This document shows positions 55,113 to 64,000 of a DNA stretch of 64,000 nt, one piece after another; within the stretch, counting starts at the first letter, position 1; each line of letters opens with the position of its first letter. This DNA comes from Sabellastarte sp. h YS-2021 (lineage: Eukaryota; Annelida; Polychaeta; Sabellida; Sabellidae). The translations under genes and the position numbers were made by a program. The stretch is from assembly GCA_964017235.1 (NCBI GenBank), contig OZ024931.1, forward strand, positions 21,676,189-21,740,188, read 5' to 3'. A model generated the notes under the pieces. The model was not told the DNA's origin and ran no database searches. It saw only the letters and a list, made by a program, of their open reading frames with translations.

Positions 55113-55835
55113 GTGGCGGCGGGAAGAAGTTTGTCTGGTCTGTATCTCGGAAACCGTAAAGTGTAGGAAGTTGATACTTGGTACGGATATTGGTTGGGGG
55201 TGTAGGTGTGCACATCATGGTCTGACTTTAATTCGACCTTTGACCTTGCTGTTGTGACCTTGACCTATAAAATGTTGTCTGGGCTATATTTCGGAAACCG
55301 TAAGGTGTAGGAAGTTGATACTTGGTAGGGTCATTGGATAGGGGGTGTAGGTGTGCAGGTTTTATGGACAACTCGGCCCATTTCAAATTCGGCCCCCTAC
55401 AAAGTGGATATAAAAACAACTCATTAATATTCATATTTATGTATAAAATATGAAATCACAGTATTCTTTGGGATTCCCTAACAATATGTTATAGAAATGC
55501 TGCTTGAAGATAAAATATTTTACGTGGAAACATGTACTTACATGAAGATTTAACATTTCAATTCGTGGACTTAAACAATTATTTTGTATTCGCGTAGACA
55601 CAGAAAAATATGAGGTCACAGAATTTTGTGGGGTTTCATAACAATATTTAGTAATACAAATGTTACTTAAAAATCATATATTTTATGTAAAGTTTAGTTT
55701 AACCAAACTACCGTAGATAGGCCTATAGTTTGTGGTGGGCCGAGTTTGTAGGGGGCCAACTTTGAAATGGGCCGAGATGATCAGATTCTGGTGTGCAGCG
55801 CCATGGTGTGACCTTGATTTGACCTTTATAGCCTT
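55113..55835 (-). repeat. Type E repeat element, minus orientation, interrupted
   Basis: On the minus strand it holds E monomers ('accatgatgtgcacacctac', 'tatcaacttcctacacctta', 'ggtttccgagatacagacc') ending in 'cttcttcccgccgcc' at 55113. It is split by the insertion 55359-55789 and continues to about 55835 ('aaggtcacaccatggcgctg'). Confidence 0.75.
55359..55789. mobile_element. TIR element with 9-bp target duplication (Mutator-like?)
   Basis: 431 bp inserted in an E monomer and flanked by GGTGTGCAG on both sides (55350-55358 and 55790-55798). Near-terminal inverted segments are 'caactcggcccatttcaaa' and 'ctttgaaatgggccgagatg'; each arm also holds a smaller copy of the 'ggccgagtttgtagggggcc' unit. 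A related fragment is at 27490-27680. No coding capacity. Confidence 0.75.
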
Positions 55836-55888
55836 GTTAATCATAACTATTCACAATTTTACAGAGAATTGAAGTAAGAGCTATGGAT

Positions 55889-56117
55889 TAAAGCCCCTTT
55901 TCCCTATACGCGTGATGCGGTATACGGCATGCGGTATGCGGCTATTCAAAGTACTAGAAGCCTGATGAGTTCTGCATAAAGTATAAGTACCGGATCTGCA
56001 TACCGTACACGCATATATAGAAACACCTCTTACATTTTTATTGCAAAGTTGAAATAGCCGCATATCGCATGCCGTATACCGCATGCCGGATCACGCGTAT
56101 ATGGAAATGGGGCTTAA
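55889..56117. mobile_element. Foldback element of repeated palindromic 8-mers
   Basis: The left arm has AAGCCCC then 'tatacgcgtgatgcggtata' and 'cggcatgcggtatgcggcta'; the right arm is its inverse ending in GGGGCTT. TTAA-like sequence flanks both ends. Within each arm GCATGC/GTATAC/GCATGC palindromes are repeated, so the arm folds on itself as well as with its partner. Confidence 0.75.
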
Positions 56118-56216
56118 ATATAGTCAACAAAAATGTTGCTCCTGAATATTCATATCTTCATATGATTTCCTAAATTACCTTCCAAAAGACATTACAATGG
56201 TATTAATTCTAGGGCG

Positions 56217-56655
56217 TGGCTGCAGTACGGTAAAACCGTTCCCTAGAAAATAAGCTACAGTACGGATTGCCGCACTCCAGAACTTTGTCTTGAGTGCGGT
56301 TTCAGTAACAATTGTTTTCATTGGTTAATTGAATTAATCACGTTTGCAAACGGAAAAAAAATAGACTGGTTGTCTATATCTCCCATGTGTAAAATATGGC
56401 TAGAAACCCCATCGTGACCTCATATTTCCTTAAGTCTCTGTGTGCAAGAACTAGCATTTGATATTCTATTTGTCAAATATTGTTAGAAAACTATCATTAA
56501 AGGTGCGGTAAGAGTAAAATATTGCTAGACTTCTGTTTGCAATGTAATGGGATATTTTAACCGCACTCGAGTCAGTTTGCTGGAATACGGCAAATGAATG
56601 CTACCGTACTGTAGAATTTCTTCTCGAGTGCGGTGTTTTACCGTACTCCAGCCAC
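56217..56655. mobile_element. TIR MITE (TGGCTG..CAGCCA)
   Basis: Starts TGGCTGCAGTACGGTAAAA and ends TTTTACCGTACTCCAGCCA. Further inside, 'ccgcactccagaa' / 'ttctcgagtgcggt' extend the pairing, and 'accgcactcgag' recurs near 56560. Target duplication not clear. Non-coding. Confidence 0.75.
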
Positions 56656-56659
56656 TTCG

Positions 56660-57655
56660 TAAATTCTAATAGATAAGCAGATACTAGGGAATTCTGGCGA
56701 AATTAATAAGATTTTTTGGTCTTATCTATTAAAATAATAACATTTTAGTCTGTTAACATGATTTTAAATTAAAACATACACCACAGTTGCCCATTCCCAG
56801 AACCAGGAAGAGGCTACATAATGGGCGATAATATGATATATGAAGCAATTACTGCATATTGTAGATATTTTATGTTTCAAAGATATTCTAAGCAATATGT
56901 GAAAAATATCCTCGATGTTTTGTTATAAATATTTGTACATTTATGTCAATATTTAAGGTAACAGGATAAAATATATACATACAGTTCAATATCCTTTGTT
57001 TACTCGCAATATCGAAACTAGGTCAAAATGGCGGCAAAACCGTGTTTCCGTGTTATCAACTTAAAATGTCGCAGTAAAACAAAGAGTAAAAGCAACTTAA
57101 AAATATTTTAGTTAAAATAACGAAAAATATTGAAACAAAAGTAAAAATATGGAGTTCTTTTAACTTTAAAAATTTGAGTCGACTGGGTGCATCAAATTAC
57201 ACTTTATTTTTTCAGTTCACTTGTAATCATTATGTTTAAGTTAGTGTAAAGTTTGAGTTATGCATATACTTACATATATTGGTTATATATAACAAGGTCT
57301 AGACCGATTTTTGAGTTCATGGAGCATAAAATGTTTTACTATATACTGTATAATTTTATCCAAGGCTTTTATAAATATTTAAGCATATTTGAAATAAAAC
57401 ATAAATTATTGACAACTGGGACTGACTACTTAGTTCTCAGAAGCTCACAAACTAAGTTTGAACAAGTTAAAGCTTAAGAAGCACAATAAACTGTCAAGAA
57501 GAACCTAGGCCTAACTTGTACAAGTAAACCTTTTTGGATGACCAAAGTCTGTGCATGTACAAAATTTCAACATGATTTTGTACAAGTTAGAACTTGTACA
57601 ACTCAGCTGTACAAGTTACAACTTGTAGAAAATCCCAACTTGTACACGACATATA
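56660..57655. other. No gene recognised
   Basis: A+T-rich DNA. From about 57545 to 57650 the phrases 'acttgtacaa', 'gtacaagttagaacttgtac' and 'acaagttacaacttgtaga' form a cluster of small overlapping palindromes, followed by a TA microsatellite (57650-57663) at the LINE 3 junction. Confidence 0.5.
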
Positions 57656-57660
57656 TATAT

Positions 57661-60541
57661 ATATCTTACACCTTACATAACTCCTCCTGATTTTAACTTT
57701 CCTCACAAGCCTCGTCCCTCAGGTATTGGTGGTGGTGTGGGTTTTTTCATCAGATCCTCCTACAGACCCCATATAATTGAAACTCCTTGTTATCAGTCTT
57801 TTGAAAATATAGTGGTGTCAATCGGGCTTCATGGCCATTCAATGTTGCTTGCCTGCATCTATCGCCCTCCAGGATCATGTACCTGTAATTTTCTGGAAGA
57901 ATTCATGTCATTTGTTGGTTACCTTTCATCCATTAATTCTTCATATTACATTTGTGGCGACTTCAACATTCATGTTGATGTTCCAGTTGGTGACGGTCAG
58001 AAATTCACTACCTTTCTTGATTCATGTGACCTCAAACAGTTAGTCAATAAACCTACTCATCTACATGGTCACATATTGGACCTGATTTTATCTCCCTGTG
58101 ATCAGGACACCATTGCTGATGTTAAAATTTGTGACTTTGTTTCCGATCACGCATTAGTCAAATGTTCAGTTGCCTTCCCTTGTCAAGTGTCTCATACTCC
58201 AAATGTAGTTCAATATAGAAGGTTCCACCATATCAATATGTCTGACTTCCGCTCAGATCTCAAAAATACGTCCTTCGTCAAGTCTCCAGCTGATGCTGTT
58301 GTCGATCTGTATGATCAATATGTACATGATTTGAGTGATGTTCTGGATAGGCATGCACCTCTTATATCTAAATTGACGAAAAAGGAGTCCGCCGATTGGA
58401 TGTCTGATGATTATCGACGTGCAAAGTCCCTTAGGCGCCAATTTGAGAGAACCTGGCGTAGGGCTAAAAGTACACTTAACAGGAGTAGGCTTCGTCGCCA
58501 GATTGCTCGGTGCAATGCACTTGTAAATAAAGATAAATCAGACTACTATAGCAAACTGATCTCAGACAATAGTCATGACTCTCGAAAACTTTGGCGTGAG
58601 CTCCATAAGACCCTGAACAGGGTTTCTGATGCCACACTTCCATCTCATGAGTCCGAAAAGTCATTGGCTGACCAGTTTGCCTCCTTCTTCACCAACAAAA
58701 TTAAGAAGATTAGAGATAATTTTGCTTCTTCTGGCACTGAATATGATGTTAACCCTCCTTCAGATCCTCCCCAAATTACTGTCTTTAGGCAAGTTTCTGA
58801 AGATGCTGTTGATAAAATAATTAAAGCATCACCTACAAAATCATGCCTGTTGGACCCTCTGCCGACATTCCTGATTAAGGAATGCATTGATATATTGCTA
58901 CCATCCCTTACAAAGCTGGTCAACTGCTCACTCATGGAGGGATGCGTTCCTGATGCCTTCAAATCTGCTGTGGTCACTCCACTTATTAAAAAGCCAAATC
59001 TTCCCTCAAATGACCTTAAGAATTATCGCCCTGTATCAGGTCTCAGTTTTATATCTAAATTGGTAGAACGTGTGGTTGCTAAGCAGCTGTTAGAACATAT
59101 TAATGCCAATAACTTGGACAACCCGTACCAGTCGGCATATAAGGCGGGCCATTCAACTGAGACTGCTCTTCTCTACATAAAAAATGAGGTTCACTTATCA
59201 TTGTCAAGAGGTGAATCCACTGCCTTGGTATTGCTTGACTTGTCTGCTGCCTTCGACACCATTGATCACTCTACTCTTCTGGGTTGCCTCCAAAACTGGT
59301 TTGGGGTCAGTGGCTCCATTCTGAAATGGTTCACATCCTACCTAATGGACCGTTACCAATCAGTAAAAATTGGTTCTACTTTGTCAGATGTTTGTAAACT
59401 CCTATTTGGTGTTCCCCAAGGTTCTGTCCTGGGTCCTTTGTTGTTCTCATTGTACACTACCCCCCTCAGTTCCATTATCAGTAAACATAATGGAATAAAG
59501 TTTCATTTCTATGCAGATGATAGCCAACTTTATATACATTTATCCCAGAAGAATGCATCTGCTGCCTTTGAAAAGCTAAATAAGTGCCTAAATGATGTTA
59601 AAGAGTGGATGACAACTAGTAAGCTCAAACTGAATCCTGATAAGACTGAGTTTATCATCTTTGGTTCGAAGAGACAAAGGGATAAGTTGAAAGCATGTTT
59701 TCCAATTGATATCCTGGGCAACTCACTCTGCCCTGCAGATTCAGTAAAAAATCTGGGTGTGTGGCTTGATTCAGATTTCTCTTTGTCCAAGCATGTTCAG
59801 AATGTCTGCAAAAGTTGTTTTGTTAAACTCCGTGACTTCAGACATGTCAGGCAGTTTCTTACTCATGATGTTTCTGTGCTTGTAGCCAACGCTCTTGTTA
59901 GTAGTCGGTTGGATTACTACAACTCACTTTTCAGGAGCCTGTCCAAGTTCAATCTACGCAAATTACAGTGCATCCAAAATAGTGCAGCTAGAATTGTATC
60001 AAACACCAGTCGATACACCAGCATAACTCCTGTGCTAAAGAAACTGCATTGGTTTCCTGTTGAACAGCGCATTGTGTTCAAGACAGTCACACTTGTTTAT
60101 AAGTATCTTCACACAGGTTTTCCCAGGTATTTTTCACCACATCTTTCTTCCTACAGCAGTTCTTATAGTACCAGGCGCAGTCAAAGTGGTGGTAATTTCC
60201 TAGTTATTCCAAAGTTCTGCCCCTCTGTTCATAAATCTGTCAAACAGTTTGGTAATAGTTTTGCGTTTGATGCTCCTACTGTGTGGAATACTCTCCCTGA
60301 TGTGATTCGTGCCTCTCCATCCCTGGCCTCCTTCAGAAAACAGCTTAAAACCTACCTGTACACCAAAGCATATCCACCTTAGCCTGAATCATCCTCCTGG
60401 CGTTCTCCATGGTGTTCGACCCCTGTTATGTCCCTGGACACAGAATTTTGTTGACTGCTTTTTGTTTTGTTGCGCCTTAGAGTCCTCTTGTTTGGGGAGA
60501 TTAAGCGCTATAAAAGTCCAATTAGAATTAGAATTAGAATT
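57661..60541 (+). mobile_element. LINE 3: L2/CR1-group element, most complete copy
   Basis: Begins at a TA microsatellite and carries most of the endonuclease, the full RT and a 3' UTR with 'gattaagcgctataaaagtc', then a tail of AATTAG repeats (60520-60541). The 3' UTR phrase is shared with LINE 2. ORF1 and the first part of the endonuclease are absent, so it is 5'-truncated. Confidence 0.92.
57737..60382 (+). CDS. LINE 3 ORF2: endonuclease (partial) and reverse transcriptase
   Basis: The 881 codons from the first in-frame ATG are open; in-frame coding continues upstream to about 57670 (PPDFNFPHKPRPSGIGGG), so the ATG is not the original start. Endonuclease motifs: CIYRPPGS (about 40), CGDFNIHV (about 73), HGHILDLILSP and SDHALVKC (about 137). 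RT: NYRPVSGLSFISKLVERVVA, DLSAAFDTIDH (about 500), FGVPQGSVLGPLLFSLY and FYADDSQLYIHL (about 593). C-terminus FAFDAPTVWNTLPDVIR. One substitution to note is SRLDYYNSLF, where LINEs 1 and 2 have DYCNSLF. Confidence 0.94.
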   Translation: MGFFIRSSYRPHIIETPCYQSFENIVVSIGLHGHSMLLACIYRPPGSCTCNFLEEFMSFVGYLSSINSSYYICGDFNIHVDVPVGDGQKFTTFLDSCDLKQLVNKPTHLHGHILDLILSPCDQDTIADVKICDFVSDHALVKCSVAFPCQVSHTPNVVQYRRFHHINMSDFRSDLKNTSFVKSPADAVVDLYDQYVHDLSDVLDRHAPLISKLTKKESADWMSDDYRRAKSLRRQFERTWRRAKSTLNRSRLRRQIARCNALVNKDKSDYYSKLISDNSHDSRKLWRELHKTLNRVSDATLPSHESEKSLADQFASFFTNKIKKIRDNFASSGTEYDVNPPSDPPQITVFRQVSEDAVDKIIKASPTKSCLLDPLPTFLIKECIDILLPSLTKLVNCSLMEGCVPDAFKSAVVTPLIKKPNLPSNDLKNYRPVSGLSFISKLVERVVAKQLLEHINANNLDNPYQSAYKAGHSTETALLYIKNEVHLSLSRGESTALVLLDLSAAFDTIDHSTLLGCLQNWFGVSGSILKWFTSYLMDRYQSVKIGSTLSDVCKLLFGVPQGSVLGPLLFSLYTTPLSSIISKHNGIKFHFYADDSQLYIHLSQKNASAAFEKLNKCLNDVKEWMTTSKLKLNPDKTEFIIFGSKRQRDKLKACFPIDILGNSLCPADSVKNLGVWLDSDFSLSKHVQNVCKSCFVKLRDFRHVRQFLTHDVSVLVANALVSSRLDYYNSLFRSLSKFNLRKLQCIQNSAARIVSNTSRYTSITPVLKKLHWFPVEQRIVFKTVTLVYKYLHTGFPRYFSPHLSSYSSSYSTRRSQSGGNFLVIPKFCPSVHKSVKQFGNSFAFDAPTVWNTLPDVIRASPSLASFRKQLKTYLYTKAYPP

Positions 60542-60924
60542 ACATCAAAGTCAGAAACATATAAACACTTGATACTTGCTATTACACACAATCAACAAAC
60601 ATGTTGAAATATTGGAGAGAAATGTCAATTCAAATACTGATGATATAAACTCCCAAATCATCAGAAGAGACATGCGTCAAATTTCTTATTACATCAATTC
60701 CCAGCTGTTACACTGATGGATGCTTAATTATACAAATAAAGATTGTCAGTTGTTATATGACCAAATGAGTGCCCAGTACAAAGTCAAGTTGGGGTTTTAC
60801 ATCCTGTTTGAAATTGATGCAGGAAATTAATCTGACAAGTGTATTTTTTGTATTTGTACTCAGCGCAATATCTCCAGGTACAACAAGACTCAAAGCACTA
60901 TATGACCCATTCGACTGTACAAGT

Positions 60925-61014
60925 ACAGTCCAACTCTCTAATTACTGACATTCCCCTAACTGAAAAATAGAGGTTCAAGGATGACCATTTATCAACGTCC
61001 TTGAGGTTCTACTA
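60925..61014. mobile_element. Possible pogo-like MITE fragment
   Basis: 'tacagtccaactctctaatt' at the left and 'tccttgaggttctacta' at the right resemble the CAGTAGAACCTC..GAGGTTCTACTG ends seen at 23129-23939, but the left end has diverged. A SINE begins right after it. Confidence 0.35.
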
Positions 61015-61245
61015 ATGGGGGCTACGGTAACACTCTCGCCTCCCACCTGAGAGGCCGGGGTTCAGTTCCCGGCACGGCCTCAAGTGGGAAAGCTGGTAGT
61101 TGCTTTCCTTTGGTTGGCAGTTTACAGTACAGAACCCTGACGAACTGTATGTACTGATTTCCTCTGCCCTTCCAACTACCGGTCGTAATATGACCTGTAC
61201 AGTGTTGAAAGTGACGTAAAACCCCAAATAAATGAATAAATTAAC
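61010..61245 (+). mobile_element. tRNA-derived SINE
   Basis: The head has A-box-like 'ctacggtaacactctcgcct' and B-box GGGGTTCAGTTCCCGGC. The body has 'gggaaagctggtagttgctt', 'cagtttacagtacagaaccc' and 'ctgtatgtactgatttcctc', ending in 'aaataaatgaataaa'. Body and head are shared with 63653-63840, and the body with 50655-50800. RNA polymerase III promoter boxes imply transcription potential. Confidence 0.85.
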
Positions 61246-61317
61246 CTGCCAATGGGGATAGGACCCAATGACAGAGGACCGTGATTTTAAGTGGTCATCC
61301 AAGCCACTATGTATCTG

Positions 61318-61388
61318 CCTGAACCAGGGATTGAACCCACATCCTCTGTGTTCCTAGGCGAGTGTGTTACCCACTAGGCCATAGTGAC
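61318..61388 (-). repeat. tRNA-like sequence, probable SINE head
   Basis: The minus strand has 'tatggcctagtgggtaacac' (A box) and GGGTTCAATCCCTGGTT (B box). Acceptor-stem pairing is poor, so a SINE head is more likely than a working tRNA gene. Confidence 0.5.
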
Positions 61389-61687
61389 AGAGAATAAGTG
61401 CCCAACAACTAACACACAAAGTCTCATTTTGATATAGTTGAACAATAAGGAAAGAAAAGCATGTACTGCAGCATTAGGTCTAACTTTACTCAACACTTGA
61501 GATATATTTCATCAGTTTCTTTCTTGCAGATTGAACTTTGTTTGATTGACTTCCTGCATCAATTCTATATTCTTATATATACTCTAAAAAGTAGCACTGT
61601 TCTAAAGGATATTCTAAGTTGAACACCCATATTATATACCCCATCATTGTAAGGTATGCTCAAATTTTTCTTCTACAGAACAAATAT

Positions 61688-61771
61688 TTAGTCCTCTAGT
61701 ATAATATGGTGCTGTCCTTTGTTTTCTCCAATGTATAGAGATTTTACCAATTCTCCCATTGTCAACTCATC
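61688..61771 (-). CDS. Candidate 3'-terminal coding exon of an unidentified gene
   Basis: After a pyrimidine-rich acceptor (ttgttctttttatag), 27 codons follow on the minus strand: DELTMGELVKSLYIGENKGQ then HHIILED and a TAA. Length and composition look protein-like, and the acceptor is good. However, no other exon of such a gene was recognised, and a GTAAAA donor inside would allow a shorter exon. I do not recognise the family. Confidence 0.25.
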   Translation of the reverse strand, partial: DELTMGELVKSLYIGENKGQHHIILED

Positions 61772-61799
61772 CTATAAAAAGAACAAACCATTCAGTGAT

Positions 61800-62870
61800 T
61801 ACATCTTCATATAATCTATTTTTATAATTATTTATACAGTTAGAAATTAACATTAAGTATCTAAAAAGACATGTGACAAAGACAAAAATACAAAAAAACA
61901 TTACAAATTAGACTACTCTGACTTAACGCCAGACAACAAACTCCTAGACAGGGGATCATTAACACCACATGTGTTGATAGTTTGCAAGGCCCACAAAAGG
62001 TTACATGGCATAATTCTCTTGGATGGTAATAATACGGCTATAAAATCTTTAATTTGTTAAGATAACCTTACTAGGCCCAAAATGTAGTATTTTACTGATT
62101 GTCTTTTAACTGGTGCTAACTTATATAGCTGTCTCATATTTAGTACAGTTGTATCCTTGAGAAGTTGTGCAATAACTGCATCCTTGATTAATGTCAATCT
62201 TGTAACCTTCCCATTCGAATGCAAAACAAGGTTAACACAAACTGTCAAGGATTGATCCTTGGACCTGTCAAATATTTTAACCTTCATACAAGGACAGACA
62301 ATGAAGTATCATTGTATGCTGACCTTCAGAATTTTGGTAACCTTAAGAATTGTTATAAAAGTCACTGGTAAAACATACTTATCATTGGAGGAAAGCTTTG
62401 GTAAAAATAGTCTGTCATTATTGGATCAACACATATTGCTAAAATGTAAGAATTACTTGAAATACTTGTTAATATTTTGGTTTGTGGTTAGATGTAACAA
62501 GTTAATACTTGTATTCAAAATGGATTGTATTGCTGATGTGTGAACCAACCTTTTACAATAAAATGATAGAAAGTTATATGCTTCTTTTGACTGGAATACA
62601 TCTGGTCCTTAACTATTGAGAATCCCGATCCTGGAGTAATTAGCCTTATTAGGGCTCACAAAGCAGCAGAAATTTGACCCTAATAGTAAAAATGTTGTGA
62701 AATTCAAACAGTGACCATAAGTGCTTTTACAATATTTGAAAGTACAGCAGGGGCCACTGTGGCAGCGTTTTAACACACCATATAGGTGAATAATGCACTA
62801 CGTTAAGAATATGAATATAAAAACTTACTGGTTGAATTAATGACAGTTTATATAATTTTGGTTGTTTTTT
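61800..62870. other. No gene recognised
   Basis: A+T-rich DNA with short chance frames. No repeat boundary or RNA gene was found. Any introns of the flanking candidate exons would lie here. Confidence 0.4.
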
Positions 62871-62878
62871 TTTCACAG

Positions 62879-63003
62879 TACATTCAAAAGATGAATATTT
62901 TGAAAGAGGGTCAGCAAAAAGCATTGTGACTTTACCAGAGAGTTTCTTTCTTATTGCAATGTCTATTTTTATAATGTTTAATAAGTTTGACTACATAAAA
63001 TAA
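62879..63003 (+). CDS. Candidate 3'-terminal coding exon, plus strand
   Basis: A long pyrimidine tract and 'cacag' acceptor (62861-62878) precede HSKDEYFERGSAKSIVTLPE then a hydrophobic stretch SFFLIAMSIFIMFNKF and a TAA at 63001-63003. A mixed charged then hydrophobic sequence in 41 codons is suggestive, but no partner exon is seen. It may be chance. Confidence 0.2.
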
Positions 63004-63429
63004 TATGATGCAGAGAATATCACTTCACAAATATTTAATTTGTTTAAATATATAATTACCAAGAATTCATCAGATTATTAAAATTGGATTATCCTATTAT
63101 AGGAACACAAAATAGTGGATATATAGGTGGAGTATATATACAAAGATCATAATATTTAACCCGAGTGATGAAGCTTCATTTACATGCTCATGCAGTATTA
63201 TGAACAGATGCAGTGAAACAACCATCTTCAATGGACATGTCATCATATATGTATGAATTAAATGGAAAATTACCATTTCAAATATTATTACGAGAATTCA
63301 GCTAGCAACATGAGAACCAATGGTTTTCAAAATCTACCTGCATTCTACCTGCATAGTGTGAGAAAGATTATTATAATCTTTGTTGATTTTGCCTGATTGC
63401 TTCAATAAAATATTGTTTATGAAAAGTCC

Positions 63430-63512
63430 TGAGTTTCTACCAGTAGACAGCTAATTAGAGTGTCTACTGGTAGTGGGGAGCTAATTAGAGTGTCTACTGG
63501 TAGTGGGGAGTT
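63430..63512. repeat. Short tandem duplication (32-bp unit)
   Basis: 'agctaattagagtgtctact' + 'ggtagtggggag' is repeated twice in perfect tandem, preceded by an inverted 'accagtagaca' that can pair with 'tgtctactggt'. Flanking sequence is unremarkable. Confidence 0.85.
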
Positions 63513-63652
63513 GTCAAACAGCTCATGGGGCGTATGAACAGCAATAATCTTCCCAGCAGGCATGCAATTTGACGTGGAACCAGTCTAATTTAACAATAAA
63601 GGGACTCGTATCACCTACAATGGCCTTCAGCTATTAAAGCAGGTCCCATGAT

Positions 63653-63840
63653 GGCAGAGTGGCAATGCTCTCGCCTCACACCTCTCGGATTGGAGATCGG
63701 TTCCCGGCCCAACCTCAAGTTGGAAAGCTGGTAGTTGCTTGTACTTGGTCAGCAGTGTATAGTACAGAACCTTGACCCACTGTATGTACTGGTTTCCTCT
63801 TAATTCCCATACAACTACCTGCACAGTAACGTTAATAAAT
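63653..63840 (+). mobile_element. tRNA-derived SINE, second copy
   Basis: Head 'tggcagagtggcaatgctct' with B-box-like 'gatcggttcccggcc', body 'ttggaaagctggtagttgct', 'cagtgtatagtacagaacct' and 'ctgtatgtactggtttcctc'. Clearly the same family as 61010-61245, with divergence and a different 3' end. Confidence 0.8.
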
Positions 63841-64000
63841 CAGCTATTAATGGTGCATTCTTTTATGCATCGTGAGGTGGTGTACAATACCCGTTAAAGA
63901 ACTTCTTTGCATGTTGAACCACATTTTAATGGGATGTGAGGATGTGAACTAGTAAGTATCAGTGTTGAATAGCAAAAAGAATGCATCACTAATATTTGTC

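Larger units (their letters stand above)
52646..57225. mobile_element. Possible large element bounded by diverged inverted ends
   Basis: Sequence at 52840-52950 ('acacggtttgcaaatgcgc', 'gcgagtaaacaaacgatac') resembles the reverse complement of 56990-57080 ('ctttgtttactcgcaatat', 'aaaccgtgtttccgtgtt'). The outermost 'cactgtaaaac' at 52646 is weakly matched by 'gaactgaaaa' on the opposite strand near 57220. 'aattatcgcccagagta' (53101) and 'gaggctacataatgggcgat' (56811) are also loosely inverted. If real, the intervening LINE-free DNA could be one 4.6-kb transposon with other elements inside. Weak evidence. Confidence 0.25.

Noticed and set aside
61010..61090. Functional tRNA gene
   Set aside because: The A and B boxes are followed by a conserved SINE body found elsewhere in the window and the acceptor stem does not pair well.

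Overview
This is nuclear DNA of a metazoan, most likely a mollusc and plausibly a bivalve. The sequence is A+T-rich and holds one host gene split by long introns. The rest is a dense mosaic of hAT, Mutator-like, pogo-like and Harbinger-like elements, L2/CR1-group LINEs, a DIRS-type tyrosine-recombinase retrotransposon, tRNA-derived SINEs and many tandem-repeat-bearing elements with hairpin ends. The species is not determined; the phylum is inferred from the repeat landscape and the desaturase sequence.

The host gene is on the minus strand: an acyl-CoA delta-9 desaturase (stearoyl-CoA desaturase family). Four coding exons can be read with matching splice phases: 49638-49774 (start codon), 34309-34385, 33750-33880 and 25425-25630. 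They encode the N-terminus, the first membrane hairpin and the first two histidine boxes. The exon(s) with the third histidine box were not found, so the gene probably continues beyond position 1. Almost everything from 1 to 49.6 kb is therefore intron of this gene. Intron 3 also carries a decayed copy of part of exon 4 with an in-frame stop (30142-30235).

Layout: 1-5.0 kb, small DNA transposons and a decayed coding remnant. 5.07-9.64 kb, a rolling-circle-like (Helentron/HINE-type, inferred) element with a 133-bp and a ~170-bp tandem array. 9.9-12.8 kb, a hAT element and a ~140-bp repeat element. 12.8-24.2 kb, a second tandem-repeat mosaic invaded by a complete 6394-bp DIRS element (13561-19954; gag, RT/RNase H, tyrosine recombinase, inverted ends, internal complementary region), a hAT and a pogo-like element. 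25.4-34.4 kb, desaturase exons 4, 3 and 2 among nested hATs and hairpin-ended elements. 34.65-39.3 kb, another tandem-array mosaic. 39.8-44.4 kb, two 5'-truncated LINEs head to head. 45.1-49.5 kb, a hairpin-ended element, a DIRS fragment, a probable solo LTR holding two inverted hAT copies, and a Mutator-like foldback. 49.6 kb, desaturase exon 1. 50-64 kb, upstream DNA with SINEs, foldback elements, two inverted tRNA-like sequences with permuted halves, and a third LINE.

The least ordinary observations are: tandem-array elements sharing a 5' ACTAGA end, a 5' hairpin and a short motif repeated in their 3' hairpin; the permuted tRNA-like pair; a series of small hairpins with a constant GTAAAA loop and one compensated stem in the probable LTR; and the relic exon.
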